Assembly (NCBI RefSeq): GCF_036077095.1
Contig: NZ_CP107960.1
Location: 8,184,001-8,248,000, forward strand
Length of the DNA: 64,000 nt
Reading direction: 5' to 3'
Source: Streptomyces sp. NBC_00376
GTDB taxonomy: Bacteria > Actinomycetota > Actinomycetes > Streptomycetales > Streptomycetaceae
In this document: positions 9,148 to 17,216 of the stretch, one piece after another
How positions within the stretch are numbered: position 1 is the stretch's first letter
How the letters are laid out: each line of letters opens with the position of its first letter
Made by a program: the position numbers and the translations under genes
Notes under the pieces: model-generated
Databases searched by the model: none
The model's input: only the letters and a program-made list of their open reading frames with translations
Told to the model about the DNA's origin: nothing

Positions 9148-10397
9148 TGCCCGAAGCACGAAAGCGGGGCAGGGCGGCCCCGCTGCTCTCCGACGCCTTC
9201 GCCCTCCAGCCCCGCTACCTGGCGGACCTGGAACATCTGGTGTCCATCGACTCCGGCTCGTACAGCCCCGAAGGAGTCAACCGCATCGCGACCTGGACCG
9301 GGCGGCGCCTGACCGGCCTGGGGTTCGAGGTGGACCGGACGCCCGTCACGGTCCCGGGCCGGGACATGCGCTTCGGTGACCTGGTGGTGGGGCGGCTGCC
9401 CGGACGGATCCCTGCCGAGCAGGGCGGACGGCGCATCCTCCTCGCCGGACACCTGGACACCGTCTTCGACGACGGGACGGCGGCGCGGCGCCCCTTCACC
9501 CTTGACGGCCCGCTCGCCCACGGCCCCGGAGTCAGCGACGACAAGGGAGGCCTGCTGGCCGGCCTCACCGCCGTGGAGATCCTGCTGCGCCGCGGGCTGA
9601 CGGACTTCGCGGAGATCGTCTTCCTGGCCACCCCCGACGAGGAGATCGGTTCCCCGGCCAGCCGCCGGGTGACCGCGGAGCTCGCCGGGGCCGTCGACTT
9701 CGGGCTGGGCCTGGAGTGCGCCCGGGAGAACGGCGACCTCGTCATCGCCCGCAAGGGCGTGGCGGACTTCCTGATCACTGTCGAGGGACGGGCCGCACAC
9801 GCCGGCATCGAACCGGAACGCGGAGCCAACGCCGCGCTGGCCGCTGCTCATCTGCTCATCGCCTGCCAGGAGATGAACGGACGGTGGGGCGACGTCACGG
9901 TCAATGTGGGGATGATCCGGGCCGGCAGCCGTATCAACATCGTCTGCCCCGAGGCCGAGTTGCACGTGGAGGTACGCTCCTCGACCGAATCGGGCATCCG
10001 GCACGCCAGGCAGGCCATCGTCGTGGCCGCCGCCCAGTTGTCCGTACCGGGCACCAGGGCCACCGTGCGGCAGACGGAGACATGCCCGGCCATGGAGGAC
10101 ACCCCGGCGGCCCGCGCCGTGTTCGCCCGTGCCCGGGAGGCCGGGGCGGAGCTCGGCCTCGACCTCGGGGCCGCTGCCACCGGTGGCGTCGGCGACGCCA
10201 ACACCATCGCCGGAGCCGGGGTGCCGACGCTCGACGGCCTCGGCCCGGTCGGCGGTGGTGACCACAGCCCGGAGGAATGGCTGGACGTGACGACGGTCCC
10301 GCACCGGGTCGCCCTGCTCGCGGCACTGATCACGAATCTCGGCTCCACGACGACAGCCGACCCGGATGCCCGGAGCACGCCGGTCCGCGTAACCTGA
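9144..10397 (+). CDS. M20-family metallopeptidase (glutamate carboxypeptidase-like)
   Basis: Zinc-dependent exopeptidase or amidohydrolase, up to 417 residues. Metal-site motifs are visible: [20 protein letters not shown] and the Glu-Glu general-base segment [11 protein letters not shown]. The lid/dimerisation domain begins at [20 protein letters not shown], the layout of carboxypeptidase G2-type enzymes that release glutamate or other amino acids from N-acyl or peptide conjugates. It starts at GTG 9144 or ATG 9147, overlapping the ATPase stop. No signal peptide is seen, so it acts in the cytoplasm on imported compounds. Fusion of this step to an amino acid importer suggests uptake of peptide or acylated amino acids. 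Confidence 0.88.
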   Translation: MMPEARKRGRAAPLLSDAFALQPRYLADLEHLVSIDSGSYSPEGVNRIATWTGRRLTGLGFEVDRTPVTVPGRDMRFGDLVVGRLPGRIPAEQGGRRILLAGHLDTVFDDGTAARRPFTLDGPLAHGPGVSDDKGGLLAGLTAVEILLRRGLTDFAEIVFLATPDEEIGSPASRRVTAELAGAVDFGLGLECARENGDLVIARKGVADFLITVEGRAAHAGIEPERGANAALAAAHLLIACQEMNGRWGDVTVNVGMIRAGSRINIVCPEAELHVEVRSSTESGIRHARQAIVVAAAQLSVPGTRATVRQTETCPAMEDTPAARAVFARAREAGAELGLDLGAAATGGVGDANTIAGAGVPTLDGLGPVGGGDHSPEEWLDVTTVPHRVALLAALITNLGSTTTADPDARSTPVRVT

Positions 10398-10425
10398 ACC
10401 CCTTCAGAAAGGTGGCGCCCGGCCC

Positions 10426-11325
10426 ATGTCCTCACTCGCCGAAGAGATCCGGCAACGGTTCGGTGACCTCAGCCCGGCCGAACGCAAGGTGGCCCGGGTG
10501 CTCCTCGCCGGCTACCCGGCGGCCGGTTTCGAGACGGTGGCCACGCTCGCCGAACGCGCCACGGTGAGCGCGCCCACGGTGATCCGATTCGTCAACCGGC
10601 TCGGCTACAAGGGGTTTCCCGACTTCCAGGCGGCGCTGCGGGGGGAACTGGAGGAACGCAGAGCCTCACCTCTGCAGCTCTACAGCACACGGGGATACGG
10701 AGCCGCGTCACCCGGCGCTCCGGGCGAGGAGGGGCGGGACACGGCGCTCCCCGAGGGCGGACCGGACGTGTTCAGCTCCGAGGTCGCCCGCACGTTGAGG
10801 GAACTGCCACCCCACGACGTGCAGGCGGCGATCTCCCTGCTCTGCCACCCCAAGCGTCGCATCATCCTGGTCGGCGGCCGGTTCACGCATCTGCTGGCGC
10901 AGTACCTGGGGCTGCACCTCATGCAGCTGCGCGGGGACGTGGTCATCCTGCCGGACCGCGACGTGGAGCGGACCGCCGTCCTGGCGGGTCTCGGGCGGCA
11001 GGACGTCCTCGTGGTCTTCGACTACCGGCGCTACGAACCGGACAAGATCGTCATCGCGGGGATGGCCGCGCAGTGCGGAAGCAAGGTCGTCCTGTTCACC
11101 GACGCCTGGCTCTCGCCGGTGACCGGCCTCTCCGATGTCGTCCTGCCCAGTCATGTCGCCGAGCCTTCGCCGTACGACAGCATGGTCCCGACGCTGGCCA
11201 CCGTCGAGACGGTGCTCGCCGGGGTGATCGGGCAGCTCGGCGAAGAAGGGCGCAGTCACCTGGAGCACAGTGAGGACGTGTCCCGCCGGGCAGGCATCCA
11301 GCCTGACGACTCCGGGCCGGCCTGA
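10426..11325 (+). CDS. RpiR/MurR-family transcriptional regulator
   Basis: Regulator of 299 residues with an N-terminal RpiR helix-turn-helix (LSPAERKVARVLL; ATVSAPTVIRFVNRLGYKGF) and a C-terminal SIS-fold domain (RRIILVGGRFTHLLAQYLGL; DVLVVFDYRRYEPDKIVIAG) that would sense a sugar phosphate or related effector. It is the last gene of the amino acid importer/M20 operon (28-nt gap, ribosome site AGAAAGGTGG), so it probably controls that operon. It resembles in type, and may share sites with, the frameshifted RpiR gene upstream of the importer. The effector is unknown. Confidence 0.9.
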   Translation: MSSLAEEIRQRFGDLSPAERKVARVLLAGYPAAGFETVATLAERATVSAPTVIRFVNRLGYKGFPDFQAALRGELEERRASPLQLYSTRGYGAASPGAPGEEGRDTALPEGGPDVFSSEVARTLRELPPHDVQAAISLLCHPKRRIILVGGRFTHLLAQYLGLHLMQLRGDVVILPDRDVERTAVLAGLGRQDVLVVFDYRRYEPDKIVIAGMAAQCGSKVVLFTDAWLSPVTGLSDVVLPSHVAEPSPYDSMVPTLATVETVLAGVIGQLGEEGRSHLEHSEDVSRRAGIQPDDSGPA

Positions 11326-11365
11326 GACGGCGGACGTGCTCTTCAGTACGCGTCTGCCCGCACGC

Positions 11366-12586
11366 TCAGGCGCGATTGACGCGGTACACGTCCCGTACGC
11401 AGAGGTTGAGGACCGTGGTGGCCACGATGGCACCGGCACAGACCAGGAGTACGGTCCGGTCGGCCCAGGCATGTGCGGCGAGGGCGGTGACGAGGTAGCC
11501 GAGGGGGATGGCGATCCGCTCACCGACACCGTTGAACGAGCTCATCCGGCCCAGTTCCTCCTGGGGGACGTGCTGTTGGAGCGCGGTGTTCCACGACACG
11601 ATGGCGACATCCAGCCCGACGCCCGCGAGCACGGCGGCGAGCAGCACCCAGGGCAGGGCCAGACCGAGGCCGAGTGCCGCCGGTGGCAGACAGAGTCCGG
11701 CGCCGGTGATCACGGCGACGGCCAGCAGACGGTACGGTTTCCAGCGCAGGCACACCACCGTCCCCGCGAACAGCCCGAACGCGAATGCGCCCTGGACGAG
11801 CCCCCAGGAGCGCGCCCCCGCGTAGCTCTCGGCCGCGGTCAGCGGACCGAGCAGCTGAAACCCGGCCAGCCACGCGGCGACCACCACCGTGCCGGCGGCG
11901 GTGTACGTCCACAGCCAGGTGCGCGACCGGAATCCGGACCACCCGGCCCGCAGATCGGCCAGGGCGCTGCTCGTCGTGACCGGGGCGCTCAGCCGCAGGC
12001 CGAGCAGGAGCAGTGCCGCGACGAGAAAGCTGAGCGCGTCCCAGGACAGGGCCCAGGCCGGCCCGCCGACCGCGACGATCACCCCTCCGGCAACAGGGCC
12101 GAGCACCTTGACGGCATTGCTCGGAAGCCGGAGCAGCGCGTTGGCCCGTTGCAGATGCTCGGCCGCGACGATCTGCGCAACGACACCCGTCGCGGCCGGA
12201 GCCGTGAACGCTGTGGCGATCCCGGAGACGAAGCCGCACCCGGCGATCGAAGTGGTTGTCGCATGGCCGGTGGCCACGAGTGTCGCGAGCACGCCCTGCC
12301 CGGCCGCGGCCAGCAGGTTGCTCAGGAACAGGATCCGGCTGCGTGACAGACGGTCCGCGAGAACACCGCCCACGACGGTGAAGACGATCGTGGGCACCGA
12401 ATTGGTCGCCAGCACCACACCGAGCGCCCCTGCTCCGCCGCCCTGGCCGATCACCGCGTAGGCGAGTGCGAGGGGCGCCATCGCGGAGCCGGTCGCCGAG
12501 ACGAGAGTGGCGAGCGCGAACCGCCGGAAGGCCGGAACCCGCAAGGGCGCCGGACGGGTCGCGGACGCCTCGACGGTGGACTCCAT
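11366..12586 (-). CDS. MFS transporter (drug/macrolide-efflux type)
   Basis: Integral membrane protein of 406 residues with about twelve hydrophobic helices. The MFS loop 2-3 motif appears as GGVLADRLSRSRILFLSN, and the N-terminal helix carries RFALATLVSATGSAMAPLAL, typical of enterobactin-exporter/macrolide-efflux-like MFS proteins. I chose ATG 12586 because AGGAG stands 5 nt upstream. It is the last gene of a minus-strand run with the HIT-like and kinase-like genes. The substrate is unknown; export is inferred from family resemblance only. Confidence 0.88.
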   Translation of the reverse strand: MESTVEASATRPAPLRVPAFRRFALATLVSATGSAMAPLALAYAVIGQGGGAGALGVVLATNSVPTIVFTVVGGVLADRLSRSRILFLSNLLAAAGQGVLATLVATGHATTTSIAGCGFVSGIATAFTAPAATGVVAQIVAAEHLQRANALLRLPSNAVKVLGPVAGGVIVAVGGPAWALSWDALSFLVAALLLLGLRLSAPVTTSSALADLRAGWSGFRSRTWLWTYTAAGTVVVAAWLAGFQLLGPLTAAESYAGARSWGLVQGAFAFGLFAGTVVCLRWKPYRLLAVAVITGAGLCLPPAALGLGLALPWVLLAAVLAGVGLDVAIVSWNTALQQHVPQEELGRMSSFNGVGERIAIPLGYLVTALAAHAWADRTVLLVCAGAIVATTVLNLCVRDVYRVNRA

Positions 12587-12645
12587 GATTCTCCTGTTGT
12601 GGGTGTCGCGGCGGTGGCTTCTGCCGGTGGCGCGGAGCCGGGCCG

Positions 12646-13128
12646 TCAGCTCACCGTCGGAGCTCCGTCCAGCTCCTCGCCGATCGCCGCCCGCAGCGCG
12701 TCGTGCCGGGGGCCGAGCGCGAAGCGTCCGTCGCTCCACCTGTCCTGGGGATACAGCCAGACGGGCATGCGCACCAGATCGTCCGGCTCCCACTCGTAGC
12801 GGGGCCACACATGGGCGTGCAGGAAGCCGTCGGTGTTGCCGAGGATCTCCAGGTTCACCCGGCGGAACGCGGGGTCCGCACGGCGGCAGGCCCGTTCGAC
12901 GGCTTCGCCGAGCCGGTCCATGTCGGACAGGAATGCCGACCGCCTGGCTCTTGGGAGTTCGGACAGGCGCTCCACCCCTGGTTCGTCGACCAGGAGCACC
13001 GAGTACCCCGGCAGGAACTGCACGTCTCCGATCGCGGCGAATCCCGCACTCAGGCGGCGCATGACGGTCGGGTTCTCGCCCCGCAGGGCACTGCCTATTC
13101 GGTCGTTCTTCCAGCTGGAGATCACCAC
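12646..13128 (-). CDS. HIT-like domain protein
   Basis: Cytoplasmic protein of 160 residues starting at GTG 13128. The central part (LPGYSVLLVDEPGVERLSEL, then RVNLEILGNTDGFLHAHVWPRY) matches the HIT fold, in which His-X-His binds and cleaves nucleotide phosphates. The His-Ala-His is present, but the third histidine of the classical triad is replaced by Trp-Pro, so catalysis would be non-standard. It lies between the kinase-like gene (35-nt gap) and the MFS gene (59-nt gap) on the same strand. A nucleotide hydrolase or transferase role is inferred. Confidence 0.7.
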   Translation of the reverse strand: MVISSWKNDRIGSALRGENPTVMRRLSAGFAAIGDVQFLPGYSVLLVDEPGVERLSELPRARRSAFLSDMDRLGEAVERACRRADPAFRRVNLEILGNTDGFLHAHVWPRYEWEPDDLVRMPVWLYPQDRWSDGRFALGPRHDALRAAIGEELDGAPTVS

Positions 13129-13163
13129 CGGAACCTACAGCGCGTCCTGCCCGACCGGATCCG

Positions 13164-14042
13164 TCACAGGCGCTGTTCGGCCAGATCCAGCCAGTGCTCG
13201 ACCTCGCCCGGGGCGAAGTGCCGGATCGCCCAGTCGGTCATGCGCAGACTCATATGGGCCCAGCAGGGACGCAGGATCTCCTCGGGAAGGGCGTCCAGGA
13301 TGTCGTCCAGGCGACGGACGACGCCCGGCGGCTGTTCCTTCGCGTGCAGTCCGAAGCGCAGGGTGACCAGGTCGAACCGGTGATCCCCGCGTCCGGCGCC
13401 GTCCCAGTCGATGACCCCCGTGACCGTGCCGTCCACGCCGAGCAGGTTGCCGTGGTGGAAGTCCATGTGCACGACGTCGTGTCCGGCGAGCAGGCGAGGA
13501 CAATCGGCCCCGACGGATCTGATCCGCCGCTCCAGGGCGGCGCCGCGCGGGCCGTGCCGGCGCAGTGGTTCGTGGAGGCAGTAGCCGGGGCCGTCGTCGA
13601 GCAGGTACAGGTTCATCGAGGGGACCTGCGGGTGCCCGGCCAGCAGTCCGGCCTGCGACGCGTTGAGGGCGAGAGCCCGGTCCAGCCCGCGGTGGTCCAG
13701 GAACTCCACCGGTGTGCCCGGCAGAAGTTCCTGGACCAGTACCACCGCATCGCCCATCTGGAGGGCCAGCTCCGTGGCGGGGCACGGATATCCACGGGCA
13801 CCCAGCACCTCGCACACCGCCAGCGGACCCGCTCGCAGCTCCTCGATCCGGGCGCCCGGCCGCGACTTGAGGACCGAACGGCGGCCGTCGGGCCACCGCA
13901 CGTACGCGGCTCCGACCTCACCGCCCGGACAGGGCCCCTCGACCACCAGCCGCACACCGGTCAGGGCGTGCACGGCTGCTGCCGTCCGGTCGGCGTCCAG
14001 GCGTTCGGCGCGTGCCCAGCTCCGCGGTGGTGATGTGCTCAT
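13164..14042 (-). CDS. Aminoglycoside phosphotransferase (APH)-family kinase
   Basis: Kinase-fold protein of 292 residues. The catalytic loop is HDVVHMDFHHGNLLGVDG and the metal-binding segment is GVIDWDGAGRGDHRFDLVTL, both standard for APH/choline-kinase proteins. The N-lobe includes YVRWPDGRRSVLKSRPG, with a likely ATP-binding Lys. Its start lies 31 nt after the end of the serine-hydrolase gene on the same strand, so they may be cotranscribed. A small-molecule kinase role is likely; antibiotic resistance should not be assumed. Confidence 0.85.
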   Translation of the reverse strand: MSTSPPRSWARAERLDADRTAAAVHALTGVRLVVEGPCPGGEVGAAYVRWPDGRRSVLKSRPGARIEELRAGPLAVCEVLGARGYPCPATELALQMGDAVVLVQELLPGTPVEFLDHRGLDRALALNASQAGLLAGHPQVPSMNLYLLDDGPGYCLHEPLRRHGPRGAALERRIRSVGADCPRLLAGHDVVHMDFHHGNLLGVDGTVTGVIDWDGAGRGDHRFDLVTLRFGLHAKEQPPGVVRRLDDILDALPEEILRPCWAHMSLRMTDWAIRHFAPGEVEHWLDLAEQRL

Positions 14043-14073
14043 CGGGACATTGTCCGATACGGCCGGGTGGGGC

Positions 14074-15924
14074 TCAGTCCGTCGACGCCGTCCAGCCCAG
14101 TGCCTCGATGCGCGCGGCGTCGGCGGGCCGGCTCTCGTCGAAGAGGGTCCGGTTGCCGTCCTCGACCCGGACGGCGTTCACGTACGCCCCTCGCCCGACG
14201 TACAGCTGGTCCGTCGTGTACCGCCACCTCAGCCGGACCTCCTTGCCGTGCCAGGCGGCGAGGTCCGCGTCCAGGCGGTGCCACACCCGGCCGGACCAGC
14301 CGGAGACCGCGCCGGTGGGGTGCGGTTCGGGCTCGGGGAGGGGTTTTTGCGATGTCGGGACGGTGGTGAAGGGGACCGGCTGCCAGGTCGCCCCGGCGTC
14401 CGCCGACGCCTCCAGCAAGAGGAAGTCGGACCCGGGCTCGGTGTCCCACCACAGGGCCGAGCTCAGCCGGGCGTGCGAGGAGGTGATGCGCAGCGGCGGC
14501 AGGGTGAGCGTGGCCGAGGCGGCGCTCGCCATTCCGGAGAACCACGCCGTACGGCCACGGGCGGGACGGACCGCGACGGCGCGCGCCATCTGATTGGCCG
14601 TGGCGACGCGTGGTGCGCTTCCGGAGCGCCAACTGCGCACCGGGTGGACCGAGTTGCCGAGAACGATCAGGAACGAGTCGGTCGTCGGGTCCAGTACGAG
14701 ACTGGTGCCGGTGAAACCGGTGTGGCCCGCGGTGCGCGGGGTGGCCATCGCCCCCATGTACCAGTGCTGGTAGAGCTCGAAGCCGAGACCGTGCTCGTCG
14801 CCGGGGAACGCGGTGTTGAAGTCGGTGAACAGCAGGTCGACCGATTCGGCGGAGAGGATCCGCGCGCGGCCGTAGACCCCGCCGTTGAGCAGCGTACGGG
14901 CGAGGATCGCCAGGTCCCAGGCGCAGGAGAAGACCCCGGCATGGCCCGCGACCCCGTCCAGGCTGTACGCGTTCTCGTCGTGCACCTCGCCCCAGACCAG
15001 CCCGCGGTCCAGCCCGGACCAGGGCAGCCGGGCGTCCTCGGTGGCGGCGATCTTCGGCTTCCAGGAGGCCGGGGGGTTGTACCGGGTGCGGTGCATTCCG
15101 AGCGGGGCGGTGATCTGCTCACGGAGCAGGACGTCCTGCTTGCGGCCGGTGATCTTCTCCAGGACCAGCTGGAGCGAGATCAGGTTGAGGTCGGAGTAGA
15201 GGTACACCGTGCCCGGCGGGTTGGCCGGCACCTCGTTCCACAGCAGTTGGAGCTTTCCCTCCCTCGTCGGCGCCTTGTACAGCGGGATCCAGGCGCGGAA
15301 GCCCGAGGTGTGCGTGAGCAGCTGACGGATCGTGATGTCCTGCTTGCCGCCGCCCGCGAAATCGGGGAGGTACGAGGCGACCTTCGCCTCCAGCTCCAGC
15401 GTCCCGCGCTCGATCTGCTGCACGGCCAGGATCGAGGTGAACAGCTTCGAGACCGACGCCAGGTCGAAGACGGTGTCCTCGGCCATGGCGATCTGCTGGT
15501 CCGGCGGGAACTCCACCCCGGTGTCGGACTTCTCGTCGTACGCCGCATAGCGCACGGCCTTGCCGATCGGCCGGTGCAGGGCCACCGTGCCGCCCCGCCC
15601 GGCGAGCAGCACCGCACCCGCGTACCAGGGGTGCTTCGGGGAGGCGGCGAGGAACTTCTCCGCGTCGGCGACCAGTTGGTCCAGGGGTTCCTGGAGCAGC
15701 CCGGCGCGGTCGGCCGGGCCGCGCCGCAGCGTCGGCCTGCCGTGCCCCGGTGCGCCGCTCCCCGTGATCCCTGTGCGCATGTCCGACGACCCCGCCCCCG
15801 ACTCCATGGCCGACGCCCGTTCCGCGAACGGAATCGGCGCCAGGGCGAGTGCCCCGCCCAGGGCCAGCATTCCACTGCCCAGCCTCCGTCGGCTGATCCC
15901 TCTGTCCGCCGCGTCCTCGGTCAT
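14074..15924 (-). CDS. Tat-exported serine beta-lactamase-like hydrolase with C-terminal beta-sandwich domain
   Basis: Secreted protein of 616 residues. The N-terminus has a Tat signal (SRRRLGSGMLALGGALALAP). The catalytic part is a class C beta-lactamase/DD-peptidase-like domain with the SxxK nucleophile in FDLASVSKLF and the pattern SDLNLISLQLVLEKITG. After about residue 440 a beta-rich domain (SALWWDTEPGSDFLLLEASA, then DAGATWQPV and a Gly-Arg-Val-Trp-His-Arg segment) resembles the accessory domain of immune-inhibitor-A-type peptidases. ATG 15924 has an AAGGGG ribosome site. The long leader region carries a perfect palindrome (15946-15960). Action on cell-wall peptides or esters is plausible; the substrate is unknown. 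Confidence 0.87.
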   Translation of the reverse strand: MTEDAADRGISRRRLGSGMLALGGALALAPIPFAERASAMESGAGSSDMRTGITGSGAPGHGRPTLRRGPADRAGLLQEPLDQLVADAEKFLAASPKHPWYAGAVLLAGRGGTVALHRPIGKAVRYAAYDEKSDTGVEFPPDQQIAMAEDTVFDLASVSKLFTSILAVQQIERGTLELEAKVASYLPDFAGGGKQDITIRQLLTHTSGFRAWIPLYKAPTREGKLQLLWNEVPANPPGTVYLYSDLNLISLQLVLEKITGRKQDVLLREQITAPLGMHRTRYNPPASWKPKIAATEDARLPWSGLDRGLVWGEVHDENAYSLDGVAGHAGVFSCAWDLAILARTLLNGGVYGRARILSAESVDLLFTDFNTAFPGDEHGLGFELYQHWYMGAMATPRTAGHTGFTGTSLVLDPTTDSFLIVLGNSVHPVRSWRSGSAPRVATANQMARAVAVRPARGRTAWFSGMASAASATLTLPPLRITSSHARLSSALWWDTEPGSDFLLLEASADAGATWQPVPFTTVPTSQKPLPEPEPHPTGAVSGWSGRVWHRLDADLAAWHGKEVRLRWRYTTDQLYVGRGAYVNAVRVEDGNRTLFDESRPADAARIEALGWTASTD

Positions 15925-15945
15925 CCGGAACCCCTTCTCACTGAA

Positions 15946-15960
15946 CGAAAGTAACTTTCG
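15946..15960. promoter_or_regulatory. Perfect palindrome upstream of serine hydrolase
   Basis: CGAAAGTAACTTTCG has 7-bp perfect arms around one central A. It lies 22 bp upstream of the serine-hydrolase ATG, within the 182-bp divergent gap (15925-16106) shared with the flavin oxidoreductase, and is AT-rich compared with its surroundings. This looks like a repressor operator. The two RpiR regulators in the window are possible but unproven binders. Confidence 0.6.
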
Positions 15961-16106
15961 AAAATTCGTCCGGCAATGAAACTTCCTGCCGCCGCAGAGA
16001 TTACTGTCACCCCCGCCGCCACGGAGGCCCCCTGCGCCACAAAGAATCTGACACTGCATCAGAAAATCTCTTCCCTCGGATGACCGGCTGCGGCATCCTG
16101 CGGCCC

Positions 16107-17216
16107 ATGGAGACGGAGCTGAGCAAGAAACTGGGAGTCGAGCACGCCATCTTCGGCTTCACGCCGTTCCCCGCGGTGGCCGCGGCCATCACCCGGGCCG
16201 GCGGATTCGGCGTACTCGGCGCGGTCCGCTACACCGCCCCCGACGACCTCGCGCGCGACCTCGACTGGATGCAGGAGCACACCGACGGCAAGCCGTACGG
16301 CCTCGACGTCGTCATGCCGGCGAAAAAGGTGGAGGGGGTGACCGAGGCCGACGTCGAGGCGATGATCCCGTCCGGACACCGCCAGTTCGTCCAGGACACC
16401 CTCGCCAAGCACGGCGTCCCCGAACTCCCCGAGGGCGAGGCGTCCGGCTGGCGCATCACCGGCTGGATGGAGGAGGTCGCACGCAACCAGCTCGACGTCG
16501 CCTTCGACTACCCCATCCGGCTCCTCGCCAACGCCCTCGGGTCGCCGCCCGCCGACGTCGTCCAACGGGCCCACGACCGGGGCGTGCTCGTCGCCGCCCT
16601 CGCCGGGAGCGCCAAGCACGCCCGCCACCACGCCGACGCGGGCATCGACATCGTCGTCGCCCAGGGGTACGAGGCGGGCGGCCACACCGGCGAGATCGCC
16701 TCCATGGTCCTGGTCCCGGACGTGGTCGACGCCGTCGGAACGCTGCCCGTCCTCGCCGCCGGCGGCATCGGCAGCGGCGAGCAGATAGCCGCCGGGCTGG
16801 CCCTCGGCGCCCAGGGCGTCTGGCTCGGCTCCCTCTGGCTGACCACCGAGGAGGCCGACCTCCACTCCCGCGCCCTGACCCGCAAACTCCTCGCCGCGGG
16901 CTCCGGCGACACCGTCCGCTCCCGCGCCCTCACCGGCAAGCCCGCACGCCAGCTCCGTACCGAATGGACCGACGCCTGGGACGACCCGGCCGGGCCCGGC
17001 ACCCTACCCATGCCGCTCCAGGGGCTGCTGGTGGCCGAGGCCGTCTCGCGCATCCAGAAGTACGAGACCGGCGCGCTGCTCGGCACCCCCGTCGGCCAGA
17101 TCGTCGGCCGGATGAACAGCGAACGCAGTGTGCAGGCCGTCTTCGACGACCTGACCCGCGGCTTCGAGCGAGCCGTGGACCGGATCAACCGCATCGCCGG
17201 ACGGAGCGCCTCATGA
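16107..17216 (+). CDS. NAD(P)H-dependent flavin oxidoreductase (nitronate monooxygenase family)
   Basis: FMN-dependent TIM-barrel enzyme of 369 residues. Family motifs: ITRAGGFGVLGAVRY near the start, GYEAGGHTGEIASMVLVPD and the phosphate-binding loop VLAAGGIGSGEQIAAGLALG. I prefer ATG 16107 to an ATG at 16080, since the protein aligns from METELSKKLGVEHAIFGF; neither has a strong ribosome site. Its stop overlaps the start of the following acyl-CoA synthetase (ATGA), so the two work together. The same fold includes IpdC of actinobacterial steroid catabolism, so the substrate may be an acyl-CoA or steroid-derived acid rather than a nitronate. The natural substrate cannot be read here. Confidence 0.85.
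   Translation: METELSKKLGVEHAIFGFTPFPAVAAAITRAGGFGVLGAVRYTAPDDLARDLDWMQEHTDGKPYGLDVVMPAKKVEGVTEADVEAMIPSGHRQFVQDTLAKHGVPELPEGEASGWRITGWMEEVARNQLDVAFDYPIRLLANALGSPPADVVQRAHDRGVLVAALAGSAKHARHHADAGIDIVVAQGYEAGGHTGEIASMVLVPDVVDAVGTLPVLAAGGIGSGEQIAAGLALGAQGVWLGSLWLTTEEADLHSRALTRKLLAAGSGDTVRSRALTGKPARQLRTEWTDAWDDPAGPGTLPMPLQGLLVAEAVSRIQKYETGALLGTPVGQIVGRMNSERSVQAVFDDLTRGFERAVDRINRIAGRSAS

Noticed and set aside
13164..14042. Aminoglycoside resistance gene
   Set aside because: APH-fold kinases are numerous in Streptomyces with many substrates; nothing here ties it to an antibiotic.
13663..15954. A 763-codon plus-strand open frame opposite the serine hydrolase
   Set aside because: Its composition is that of antisense high-GC DNA, while the minus strand encodes a well-formed Tat signal and SxxK hydrolase.
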